Assembly: GCA_024644125.1 (NCBI GenBank)
Contig: JAHELQ010000097.1
Location: 1 to 13,636, forward strand
DNA from: Candidatus Aminicenantota bacterium
GTDB lineage: Bacteria > Acidobacteriota > Aminicenantia > UBA2199
DNA: 13,636 nt
Direction of reading: 5' to 3'
Shown here: positions 7,155-13,636 of the stretch, in pieces
Layout: every line of letters starts with the position of its first letter
Position numbering within the stretch: position 1 is the stretch's first letter
Translations under genes and position numbers: made by a program
Notes under the pieces: model-generated
What the model was told of the DNA's origin: nothing
The model's input: only the letters and a program-made list of their open reading frames with translations
The model's database searches: none

Positions 7155-9323
7155 TCAGTTGCCGGGAGACCCGGGGGTAATTCCCAATAAATCGAATATA
7201 AAAGAATATTGAAGAGCAACCTCCCGGAAACGATGGAACCGTCCGGACGCGCCGCTGTGTCCCGCTTCCATATTGGTGTGCAACAAAAGAATATTGTCCC
7301 CGGTTTTTTTGTCCCGAAGCTTCGCCACCCATTTGGCGGGTTCCCAGTACTGAACCTGCGAATCATGAAGTCCAGTGGTAACCAGCATCGCCGGATAGTC
7401 TTTCGGAACGACATTGTCATAGGGGGAATAAGAGAGCATAAAATCATAGTATTCTTTTTTGTTGGGATTGCCCCACTCGTCGTATTCTCCTGTGGTGAGA
7501 GGGATGCTGTCGTCGAGCATGGTGGTGACCACATCCACAAAGGGAACGGAAGCGAGGATGCCCTTGAACAAGTCCGGCCGCATATTAGCTATCACTCCCA
7601 TCAGTAAACCGCCAGCGCTACCGCCCATGGCGAACATTTTATCCGGGCTGGTGAGCTTCCGCTTCACCAGAAAATCTCCGCAGGCGATAAAATCGGTGAA
7701 CGTGTTCATTTTTTTGAGCAGTTTTCCCTCTTCATACCAATACCGGCCCATCTCCTGGCCGCCGCGGATATGCGCGATGGCAAAGATAAATCCCCGATCT
7801 AACAAACTCAACCGGACGGAACTGAAGAAAGGGTCGATGGAATATCCATACGATCCGTATCCATAGAGAAGAAGGGGATTGCCGCCTTCTGAGTCGATCC
7901 CTTTCTTGTAAACCAACGAAATGGGAATCTTCGAGCCGTCTTCGGCGACGGCGTACAACCTGCGGGCGTGGTAACGGGATGGATCAAAATCGCCGACCAC
8001 CTCCTGCTGTTTCAAGAGTTTTTTCTCTTTTGTTTTCATATGGTAATCAAACGTCGAATTGGGGGTGGTGAGAGACGAGTAGTTAAAACGCAACCAGGTC
8101 GAAGCGAATTCAGGGTTGGTGGCGACGCTGGCTGTATAGGTTTCCTCTCCGAAATCTATTTTGTGTTCCCGCCATGTTTCCCATTCAATGATTCGCAGCT
8201 CGGTCAGGCCGTTATACCGTTGCTCCACCACCAGGAAATCTTCAAAAATCTCGATCCCCTCGATCAACGTGTCGTCACGGTGCCCGATGACCTCCTGCCA
8301 ATGCTCCATGCCGGTCTTGTTGACAGATGTTTTCATCAACCGAAAGTTTTTCGCGTTCCAGTTGGTGTGAATATAAAAATCGTCCCCAAAATGGGCGACG
8401 TGGTACTCGTGGTTCCGCTGCCGCGGCTGGACTACGGTGAACTCACCGGTGGGATTGGAGGATTCGAGGAAGCGATATTCGGTGGTGAGAGTGCTCATGA
8501 CGGCGATCATGATATATTTCCGTGATTTTGTTTTATAAACCCCGGTCCTGAACGTATCATCCGCTTCATGGTAAATTTCGACATCTTTGACGGAATCCTG
8601 CCCAAATTGGTGGCGGAATATTTTATGCGGCCTCAGAGTTTCATCCCGCATAGTGTAAAAAACCGTTTTATTGTCATCTGCCCATTCGCCGCTGCCGGTT
8701 GTATTGAGCACTTGATCGGCGTAGATTTCCCCGGTTTCCAGGTTTTTGAAAAAAAGAGTATACAGCCGCCGACCGACAATATCGACACCGAAAACCAACA
8801 GCTTGTTGTCGGGGCTGACGGAAAAATCCGCCACATGATAATAAGAATGACCTTTAGCCATCTCATTCACATCCAGCATCACCTCTTCGGCAGCATCCAT
8901 CGTCCCCTTCTTCCGGCAATAGATGGGATACTCTTTGCTCTCTTCAAAGCTGGTATAATAGAAATAACCGTTCGTTTTATATGGGACCGAGTTATCGGTC
9001 TGTTTGATCCGGCCGACAATTTCCTCGAACAAGTCTTCCTGAAATTTTTCTGTGTGCGACAGCATTGATTTAGTATAATTGTTTTCAGCGTTTAAATAAT
9101 CAATGGTTTTTGGATTCTCCCGGTCATTGAGCCAATAGTAGGGATCCACCCGGGTATGACCGTGAATGGTCAGTTTTTTTTCGATCTTTTCCGCAATCGG
9201 AGGCTTTATCATTTCACTCGATTCTCCTTTTTTATTTTTTTGGTCGGCCGGGGCGGCGCCAATCAACACAGGAGCTAAAGCCCCGAGTAAAACAGATATA
9301 TATAATATTCTCTTAGTATTCAT
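7155..9323 (-). CDS. ptrB: Oligopeptidase B-like prolyl oligopeptidase family serine peptidase (S9A), exported
   Basis: This 722-aa protein begins with a signal peptide (about 1-26, basic NTKR, hydrophobic core, likely cleavage after AAPA). It continues with the S9 N-terminal motif HGHTRVDPYYWL, a beta-propeller-like middle (about 110-440) and a C-terminal alpha/beta hydrolase domain. The catalytic triad is visible as Ser569 (MGGSAGG), Asp654 (GLHDSQV) and His689 (AGHSGASGR). The segment HIRGGQEMGRYWYEEGKLLKK...TFTDFIACG is typical of oligopeptidase B, which cleaves short peptides after Arg or Lys. Classical PtrB is cytosolic, so the leader suggests a periplasmic peptide-degrading role. An AGGA Shine-Dalgarno sits 7 nt before the ATG. 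Family assignment is very firm; basic-residue specificity is inferred from the oligopeptidase B signature. Confidence 0.93.
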   Translation of the reverse strand: MNTKRILYISVLLGALAPVLIGAAPADQKNKKGESSEMIKPPIAEKIEKKLTIHGHTRVDPYYWLNDRENPKTIDYLNAENNYTKSMLSHTEKFQEDLFEEIVGRIKQTDNSVPYKTNGYFYYTSFEESKEYPIYCRKKGTMDAAEEVMLDVNEMAKGHSYYHVADFSVSPDNKLLVFGVDIVGRRLYTLFFKNLETGEIYADQVLNTTGSGEWADDNKTVFYTMRDETLRPHKIFRHQFGQDSVKDVEIYHEADDTFRTGVYKTKSRKYIMIAVMSTLTTEYRFLESSNPTGEFTVVQPRQRNHEYHVAHFGDDFYIHTNWNAKNFRLMKTSVNKTGMEHWQEVIGHRDDTLIEGIEIFEDFLVVEQRYNGLTELRIIEWETWREHKIDFGEETYTASVATNPEFASTWLRFNYSSLTTPNSTFDYHMKTKEKKLLKQQEVVGDFDPSRYHARRLYAVAEDGSKIPISLVYKKGIDSEGGNPLLLYGYGSYGYSIDPFFSSVRLSLLDRGFIFAIAHIRGGQEMGRYWYEEGKLLKKMNTFTDFIACGDFLVKRKLTSPDKMFAMGGSAGGLLMGVIANMRPDLFKGILASVPFVDVVTTMLDDSIPLTTGEYDEWGNPNKKEYYDFMLSYSPYDNVVPKDYPAMLVTTGLHDSQVQYWEPAKWVAKLRDKKTGDNILLLHTNMEAGHSGASGRFHRFREVALQYSFIFDLLGITPGSPGN

Positions 9324-9343
9324 CCAACATTCCTGTCGCGTCT

Positions 9344-9372
9344 AGTTTACCAGGCAAATTCCAAAAAATCAA
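9344..9372 (-). promoter_or_regulatory. Candidate promoter of the oligopeptidase gene
   Basis: The minus strand has TTGATT (9372-9367), a 17-bp spacer and TAAACT (9349-9344), each matching consensus at 4 of 6 positions. A start near 9337 leaves a short leader that still holds the AGGA ribosome binding site at 9331-9334. It lies in the 71-bp gap after the DHOD-like gene. Confidence 0.4.
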
Positions 9373-9394
9373 ACTGAAATGAGGAAACCTTTTT

Positions 9395-10408
9395 TCAAAC
9401 CTGGTGTTGCCACGTCATATATTTTTCGGGATTCAACAAAAGGGACACATATTGCGCCCTCGTGTACACCCAGGGTTCGGGATTATGTTTTTCACTCATC
9501 GCCCCTTTGAAATCCTTCAATGCGCTATATCCTTTGGATTCCATCCAATTCCCGAGGGACTGGAGCATTTTTCCAATATGCCCGGCGCCATTCTTGAACA
9601 ACGTGCTCACCACCTGAACAGTGCACGCACCGGCCAGAAGCATCTTCACCACATCCTCACCTTCGAAAATACCGGTGTTGCAACTGATACAACACGAGAT
9701 CCGGTCATGCAGCAATCCGGCGAACCGTAACGGAAGCCGATAATCCTCCGGATTGCTGAGATTCAAAAAGAACTGGTTTTTCTCCTCGGCGATATCGATA
9801 TCCGGCTGGAAAAACCGGTTGAACAACACGACCGCGCCAACTCCAGCTTTGTCCAGACGGGAAATGAAATGAATGGGATTCGAATAAAACATGCTCAATT
9901 TCACCGATACTGGAATCGACACCACCTCTTTTACCGCGGTTAAAATATCGATCTGTCCTTGCTCGATGGAGGCTGCGTCTTTTTCCATATCCCCATGAAT
10001 GGAATAAAAATTCAATTCCAATCCCTGAACGCCAGCCTCCTCCAATAATCCGGCATACTCCACCCAGGTCTCGGGATACACAGCGTTGAGACTGGCAATC
10101 ACCGGAATCGACACACTGTCCGTCACCTTTTTCAACCACAACAAATGCTCTTTTGGTCCCGCGTGCTCAAAACCGGGAAACAACGACACCATCTCGGGGT
10201 TCCGCTCGGCGTACCGGTCGAGATCCTCCTCCAACCTTAGCCGCTCAAACTGAATCTCCTCTTCAAACAAGGATTTAACCACAATCGCCCCGGCGCCGGC
10301 GGCTTCGATTTTTTTGATTGCGTCCAGATTGCCGGTCAATTTGCTAGCGCCCGCTATAATCGGATTTTTCAGGGGAATACCCATATACTTCGTGCTTAGA
10401 TCAAGCAT
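9395..10408 (-). CDS. Dihydroorotate dehydrogenase-like flavoprotein
   Basis: This 337-aa TIM-barrel protein resembles class 1 dihydroorotate dehydrogenases. It opens with LSTKYMGIPLKNPIIAGAS, has VVKS (Lys45) near the first FMN contacts, SLNAVYPE and ELN at 131-133, VKLS (Lys170), and a glycine-containing C-terminal FMN-phosphate region (NTGIFEGEDVVKMLLAGA, about 244-261). The class 1 catalytic loop, normally ELNxSCPN, reads ELNFYSIHG here, so the usual Cys is replaced, possibly by Ser136, and the Pro-Asn is lost. It is close to proteins often annotated as dihydroorotate dehydrogenase-like. No pyrimidine gene is nearby, so true DHOD activity is doubtful and another FMN-dependent reduction is possible. 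The ATG is supported by AAGGAGG 8 nt upstream and a TATAAT box. Confidence 0.85.
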   Translation of the reverse strand: MLDLSTKYMGIPLKNPIIAGASKLTGNLDAIKKIEAAGAGAIVVKSLFEEEIQFERLRLEEDLDRYAERNPEMVSLFPGFEHAGPKEHLLWLKKVTDSVSIPVIASLNAVYPETWVEYAGLLEEAGVQGLELNFYSIHGDMEKDAASIEQGQIDILTAVKEVVSIPVSVKLSMFYSNPIHFISRLDKAGVGAVVLFNRFFQPDIDIAEEKNQFFLNLSNPEDYRLPLRFAGLLHDRISCCISCNTGIFEGEDVVKMLLAGACTVQVVSTLFKNGAGHIGKMLQSLGNWMESKGYSALKDFKGAMSEKHNPEPWVYTRAQYVSLLLNPEKYMTWQHQV

Positions 10409-10416
10409 CTTTCTCT

Positions 10417-10423
10417 CCTCCTT
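10417..10423 (-). promoter_or_regulatory. Strong Shine-Dalgarno of the DHOD-like gene
   Basis: The minus strand reads AAGGAGG (continuing AGAG) with an 8-nt spacer to the ATG at 10408. This confirms the start codon and contrasts with the kinase genes, which lack such a site. Confidence 0.7.
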
Positions 10424-10444
10424 AGAGTTTATAAATACATCCCC

Positions 10445-10473
10445 ATTATACAGAACTTTGCCTTAAAAATAAA
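10445..10473 (-). promoter_or_regulatory. Candidate promoter of the DHOD-like gene
   Basis: A perfect TATAAT (10450-10445, minus strand) is preceded by 17 bp and a weak -35 (TTTATT, 10473-10468). A start near 10438 gives a leader of about 30 nt containing the strong Shine-Dalgarno. It lies in the 74-bp gap after the Nudix gene, so the DHOD-like gene is probably transcribed independently of it. Confidence 0.5.
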
Positions 10474-10482
10474 CTGTGAAAC

Positions 10483-11568
10483 TCAAGAAGATTTTCCGAG
10501 AACCTTCAGCAATATATCGAACTCAAATTTGAAATTCGGCGTGAACAACTCCTTATCGAAGCCCTCGCGAATTTTTTTGATTTTCCAAAAGCGCCCGTCC
10601 TCGATTTCATCACTATTGAACACGATGGGCCGGTCGTATAGAGTGACGAACATAAACACCAGTTCAGATTCCACATCGGTCTCCCATTTGTAATGGCCCA
10701 CCAATTGATATTTAAAACCCTCGAGCCCTAACTCTTCCTTCGATTCCCGAAGCAACGCGTCATCGACTTTTTCTCCGCTGGCCACATGACCGCCGACGGC
10801 GGTATCCCATTTCCCCGGCTGGATTTGTTTGCTCATAGGCCTTTTTTGCAAATAGATACGGTCTTTGGAATCGATCACATGGAGATGCACCACCGGATGA
10901 AGCAAACCCGGTCCCGAATGGCACAATGCCCGGGGAGCCCGGCCGGTGATTCGCCCCTTCTCGTCAACAATATCGAACCATTCATCGTCCTTGTATTGCT
11001 CCAACCATTTCTTTTTTTTGATCTTGCTCTTCGCCAATTCATAAATAAAATAGACAACGAAGATGATATAGAACAAACCGCCGCTCACAAACGCCCAGGC
11101 CTCTTTGGACATAAAAAACGCCGAGTAGACGATCAGCGCCGTGTGGAGCAAAAACAAAAAGAACATCACTTTCAACGTGCGGTTCAATTGGGCCACGGCA
11201 GCGTCGTTCAAATCGATATTCTTCATGTAACGCTTCGACATCATCAACATGATGTTCATGGGCGTGAAGGCGGAAATCCCCAACAACACACAGAAGATGA
11301 GCTCGATGACCGCGGGCTTCAATTTGAAGAAAATATCGTTGTCCAACGCCACTGACACGGCGCCCAAAATGACGATGAGCCCGATATCCAACAACAGGAA
11401 TTTATCGATGATTTTTTCCCTGACATACGAAATCCCAAACTCCAGAACACCCACCGCCACAGCGACGATCAATCCGATCCGGGTGCCCCAGAGAGCGTCC
11501 GCCAGAATAAAGATTATCAACGGTAAAAAGCCCGGAGCCAGGCTTTTGAGCAAATCAAACTTATTCAT
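10483..11568 (-). CDS. YciB-like six-helix membrane domain fused to a Nudix hydrolase
   Basis: With the ATG at 11568 this is a 361-aa protein. Residues about 1-180 are membrane domain with predicted helices at about 12-27, 29-45, 58-76, 84-103, 131-151 and 157-177. The first half resembles YciB/intracellular septation protein A (FLPLIIFILAD; DNDIFFKLKPAVIEL). A basic linker (KSKIKKKKW, 181-189) leads to a Nudix domain with a full Nudix box at 260-282 (GX5E at G260/E266, then RESKEELGL with metal ligands Glu275, Glu278 and Glu279). Flanking motifs WFDIVDEKGRITG, LHPVVHLHV and PGKWDTAVGGH are like those of YfcD and isopentenyl-diphosphate isomerase-type Nudix proteins. The Nudix domain should face the cytosol and hydrolyse a nucleoside- or prenyl-diphosphate-like substrate, identity unknown. 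A longer reading from TTG at 11589 is possible, but the ATG has the better ribosome site and a 4-bp overlap with the glycosyltransferase stop. Confidence 0.88.
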   Translation of the reverse strand: MNKFDLLKSLAPGFLPLIIFILADALWGTRIGLIVAVAVGVLEFGISYVREKIIDKFLLLDIGLIVILGAVSVALDNDIFFKLKPAVIELIFCVLLGISAFTPMNIMLMMSKRYMKNIDLNDAAVAQLNRTLKVMFFLFLLHTALIVYSAFFMSKEAWAFVSGGLFYIIFVVYFIYELAKSKIKKKKWLEQYKDDEWFDIVDEKGRITGRAPRALCHSGPGLLHPVVHLHVIDSKDRIYLQKRPMSKQIQPGKWDTAVGGHVASGEKVDDALLRESKEELGLEGFKYQLVGHYKWETDVESELVFMFVTLYDRPIVFNSDEIEDGRFWKIKKIREGFDKELFTPNFKFEFDILLKVLGKSS

Positions 11569-12479
11569 CCAGTTCTCCTCCGGTTCCAACCCCTGTATTT
11601 ACCCCAAAAAGTGGCGGCCCGGGCGCCCAATGCGATGCCCATCTGCCGGATTTTTTCCTTCGTATTGACGCCACTTTTCCAGATATACCACATATCCCCA
11701 CATGCTTTGACAATGAAGCCGCCGATAGCCAATACGAAGCCGCCGATCAGCGCTCCAGAGCGAGTGTCGAACCGGTGAAAAGAGAGGCCCACCGAATATT
11801 TGATGCGGTACAATTGCCGGTTGGTGTAATTATGGGAATGAACAACCAACGAATGGGAAGCGTAGGCGATATTGTAACCGTTGTCCAGCACCCTCCTGGC
11901 CCAATCCTGGTCTTCGGCGATGGCGATATCGTCATCGAAGGGAAAGAGCAACCACACATCCTTACGAATAGCGCCGCTGACAGTCGAAAATTGCATAAAA
12001 TCCAGAAGCATGTCCTCATCGCGCACCCGCTCTTCCGGCGGCATGGATCGATTGAGATCCCGCTTCATATAGAGGTAACAATCATCGAGCGGTACATGAC
12101 GGCTATATGAACCGGCAATTCCAGGATCCTGGGCCAAAGGCAGCAGCAGTTCATCGAGCCAGCGCTCATCGACCGGAACGGCGTCGGCATTGAGAAACAC
12201 GATCACATCACCTTGGGCCAGCGACGCTCCGAGGTTGCGGGTTTTACCGTGAGCGAACTCTTCCGCCGGTATACGATGCAGCCGTACACCGGCAAACTCC
12301 CTCACGATTTCCACAGTACGGTCTGTCGAGCCGGAATCGATGACAATGATTCCCACCTTCGCATTCGTTTTTTGCCCGGCCACCGCCTGCAAACAATAGC
12401 GGATATTACTCTCCTCGTTTTTGGCAGGTATCACAACCGTTACATCTTCCCGTTTCGTTTCATTCATCTCAATATCCAT
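11565..12479 (-). CDS. Family 2 glycosyltransferase (GT-A fold)
   Basis: This protein of about 304 aa has a GT-A glycosyltransferase domain: VTVVIPAKNEESNI near the N-terminus, IVIDSGSTDRTVEI (about 45-58), the AHGKTRNLGA segment (about 76-85) common in rhamnosyltransferase-like GT2 enzymes, a metal-binding N-x-D motif in FLNADAVP (about 95-102) replacing the usual DxD, and the acidic AEDQDWARR motif (about 188-196) expected to supply the catalytic base. A hydrophobic stretch (LIGGFVLAIGGFIV, about 244-257) suggests membrane association. It likely transfers a sugar from a nucleotide donor to an envelope polysaccharide or lipid; the acceptor is unknown. I chose the ATG at 12479 over a TTG at 12488, and an ATG at 12467 is also possible; none has a strong Shine-Dalgarno. 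It is the first gene of a two-gene operon with the Nudix fusion and is divergent from the radical SAM gene. Confidence 0.88.
   Translation of the reverse strand: MDIEMNETKREDVTVVIPAKNEESNIRYCLQAVAGQKTNAKVGIIVIDSGSTDRTVEIVREFAGVRLHRIPAEEFAHGKTRNLGASLAQGDVIVFLNADAVPVDERWLDELLLPLAQDPGIAGSYSRHVPLDDCYLYMKRDLNRSMPPEERVRDEDMLLDFMQFSTVSGAIRKDVWLLFPFDDDIAIAEDQDWARRVLDNGYNIAYASHSLVVHSHNYTNRQLYRIKYSVGLSFHRFDTRSGALIGGFVLAIGGFIVKACGDMWYIWKSGVNTKEKIRQMGIALGARAATFWGKYRGWNRRRTG
11575..11581 (-). promoter_or_regulatory. Shine-Dalgarno GGAGGAG deciding the start of the Nudix fusion
   Basis: The minus strand reads GGAGGAG, a 6-nt spacer and ATG at 11568. The ATG shares ATGA with the stop codon of the glycosyltransferase (11567-11565), a classic translational-coupling junction. 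It argues against the upstream TTG at 11589. Confidence 0.8.
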
Positions 12480-12530
12480 CCGCCCCAAGGGGACGATCCC
12501 ATATCATAACATAATTGTACCGCCTCTGAA

Positions 12531-12537
12531 AAGGTGG
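12531..12537 (+). promoter_or_regulatory. Shine-Dalgarno-like AAGGTGG of the radical SAM gene
   Basis: AAGGTGG differs by one base from AAGGAGG and lies 4 nt before the ATG at 12542, slightly closer than ideal. It would be 16 nt from the alternative ATG at 12554, so it favours 12542. No convincing promoter was found in the 62-bp divergent gap, though CATAAT at 12510-12515 resembles a -10 box. Confidence 0.5.
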
Positions 12538-12541
12538 TAAA

Positions 12542-13636
12542 ATGCATAACCTGATGAAAAAACGGCGCGTCATTTTCCGTATCACCCGCTTCAACCGGCT
12601 CACCATCCCTTTGCTCCTGAATATCTGGGAAGAACACAATCTCGACCAGAGCTTCGATATCGTGACCTCGGACACACCCGTCCCCGTAAAAAAAGGCGAT
12701 GCGCTCATCTATTCCTTCATGACGCCACACGCGCCGTTAGTGGCACAAGAGCTTCAGCAATTGGATCTCGATGGCGTACTGCTAGTCGGAGGAGGCCCTC
12801 ACATCAACGGCGATGCGGATTTGCCCCTCGAGATGGGATTCGATGTTTTGTTGCGGGGGGCCGGCGAAGAAACCTTCCTTCAATTTGGAAGAGATCTTGC
12901 CGAAGGCATCATCGCCGGAAGTCCCGTCGTCTATACCTCAAACGGTAACGGAAGCTTCGATCGCTATCTCCCCTTCAGTAAATACTTGCGCACAGTTCCG
13001 CCTCTGGAGATGATGAGGGGTTGCCATTGGCGATGCCATTACTGCCAGACCCACGGCAACCTTCTGCAATTCCGCAGTTTCGATTCCATCGCCGCCTACC
13101 TGGAGACAATGCATCGTCACAACCGCCAACGGGTCAACTTTATCTCCCCCTCGGCCCTGGAATTCGGAGCCGCCCACGGCAGGCGACCATCGCTAGACCG
13201 CATCGAGCAAGTCCTCGCAGCCGCGGCTTCCTATCAATTCAAATTTCTGGAATACGGCATTTTCCCATCCGAAGTGAGGCCCGACAACGTGTCGGAGGAA
13301 GCGATGGCTCTACTCAAAAAATATGTAACCAACCGCATGATCACCATGGGAGCGCAAAGCGGGGTACCGCGGCGGTTACAAGCTATCAACCGCGGTCACC
13401 GGTTGGACCATATCGAGGAAGCCCTCGATATCGCAAACCGGCACGGTTTTTTCGTCAATCTCGATTTCATCTTCGGTTACCCGGGTGAAACCGCGGATGA
13501 GCGCGATGAAACCATCGCGTTCATCGCATCAGCGCATCGCCGCTTCCGGGTCCGCATCCAGTTGCACCACTTCTTCCCCGTCTCGGGAAGCTACTACGCC
13601 TTCCGCTTTCCCTCATACATGTCTCCGGCGGAAAAG
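12542..13636 (+). CDS. B12-binding-like/radical SAM protein, cut by the right window edge
   Basis: The frame is open from ATG 12542 to the last base (365 codons, no stop), so the C-terminus is missing. Residues about 9-120 look like a cobalamin-binding-type Rossmann domain (DALIYSFMTPHAP; VLLVGGGPHINGD; FDVLLRGAGEETF). The DxHxxG cobalamin-ligating motif is not visible. The radical SAM core follows with the [4Fe-4S] motif CX3CX2C at Cys161, Cys165 and Cys168 (RGCHWRCHYCQT). It also has MGAQSGVPRRLQAINRGH (about 269-286) and LDFIFGYPGETADERDET (307-324), typical of B12-radical SAM and MiaB-like enzymes. The overall form recalls the MJ_1487-type B12-binding/radical SAM family, an identification from memory. 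The substrate is unknown. It is divergent from the glycosyltransferase operon. Confidence 0.88.
   Translation, partial: MHNLMKKRRVIFRITRFNRLTIPLLLNIWEEHNLDQSFDIVTSDTPVPVKKGDALIYSFMTPHAPLVAQELQQLDLDGVLLVGGGPHINGDADLPLEMGFDVLLRGAGEETFLQFGRDLAEGIIAGSPVVYTSNGNGSFDRYLPFSKYLRTVPPLEMMRGCHWRCHYCQTHGNLLQFRSFDSIAAYLETMHRHNRQRVNFISPSALEFGAAHGRRPSLDRIEQVLAAAASYQFKFLEYGIFPSEVRPDNVSEEAMALLKKYVTNRMITMGAQSGVPRRLQAINRGHRLDHIEEALDIANRHGFFVNLDFIFGYPGETADERDETIAFIASAHRRFRVRIQLHHFFPVSGSYYAFRFPSYMSPAEK

Noticed and set aside
6986..7540. 184-aa minus-strand open frame running out of the peptidase 3' end
   Set aside because: Its first half is the out-of-frame reading of the conserved peptidase active-site region, and the rest is AT-rich gap including the TAATTAAA repeat.
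12484..12515. CCCCAAGGGG inverted repeat and CATAAT/TATGAT boxes in the divergent gap
   Set aside because: The repeat has only 4-bp arms and no -35 partner at good spacing was found for either strand, so no operator or promoter is claimed.
12464..12730. 88-aa minus-strand open frame upstream of the glycosyltransferase
   Set aside because: It is antisense to the radical SAM gene start and overlaps the glycosyltransferase start in another frame, with no motif.
13021..13488. 155-aa plus-strand open frame inside the radical SAM gene
   Set aside because: It is a shifted frame over the CX3CX2C core; the true frame carries all the radical SAM motifs.
1..13636. CRISPR arrays, tRNA or rRNA genes, insertion sequences, defence systems
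   Set aside because: No regularly spaced repeats, cloverleaf-like segments, transposase motifs or terminal inverted repeats were seen on either strand.

Overview
The window is an ordinary-looking stretch of bacterial chromosome with roughly balanced base composition and very short, AT-rich gaps. It has no RNA genes, CRISPR arrays or recognisable mobile elements. Seven complete genes and one left-edge fragment lie on the minus strand. One right-edge gene on the plus strand diverges from them. Several features suggest an uncultured Gram-negative bacterium: large one-pass Hanks-type kinases with extracytoplasmic TolB-like/TPR regions, a signal-peptide-bearing oligopeptidase B-like enzyme, a dihydroorotate-dehydrogenase-like protein and a cobalamin-type radical SAM protein. 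Acidobacteriota/Aminicenantes or a neighbouring phylum is my best guess, but this is inference from gene content and the placement is weak.

Layout from right to left, which is the direction of most transcription. The plus-strand radical SAM/B12-binding-like gene (12542 to the right edge) diverges from a family 2 glycosyltransferase. The glycosyltransferase overlaps by ATGA a gene for a six-helix YciB-like membrane domain fused to a Nudix hydrolase, so these two form an operon. Next come a DHOD-like flavoprotein gene and a secreted oligopeptidase B-like gene, each with its own promoter and Shine-Dalgarno sequence. Then follow two tandem paralogous receptor-type Ser/Thr kinases (967 and 998 aa) with a comF-like phosphoribosyltransferase gene 4 bp after the second. 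At the left edge is the first 29 codons of a secreted protein. It starts at TTG behind a perfect Shine-Dalgarno and is preceded by a leader of about 105 nt with interleaved inverted repeats.

The most interesting part is the kinase pair. Both proteins have the same architecture: cytosolic kinase, one membrane helix, TolB/FlgO-like domain, then TPRs. Both genes also have a -10-like TAAAAT exactly 5 bp upstream of the ATG and a -35-like hexamer 17 bp further upstream. That geometry predicts leaderless or nearly leaderless mRNAs. The 967-aa gene also has three perfect copies of TAATTAAA where an UP element would sit. The other point worth a second look is the YciB-like/Nudix fusion. I found no sequence evidence that the genes form one pathway. 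The common theme is envelope and signalling functions plus a few housekeeping-like enzymes.
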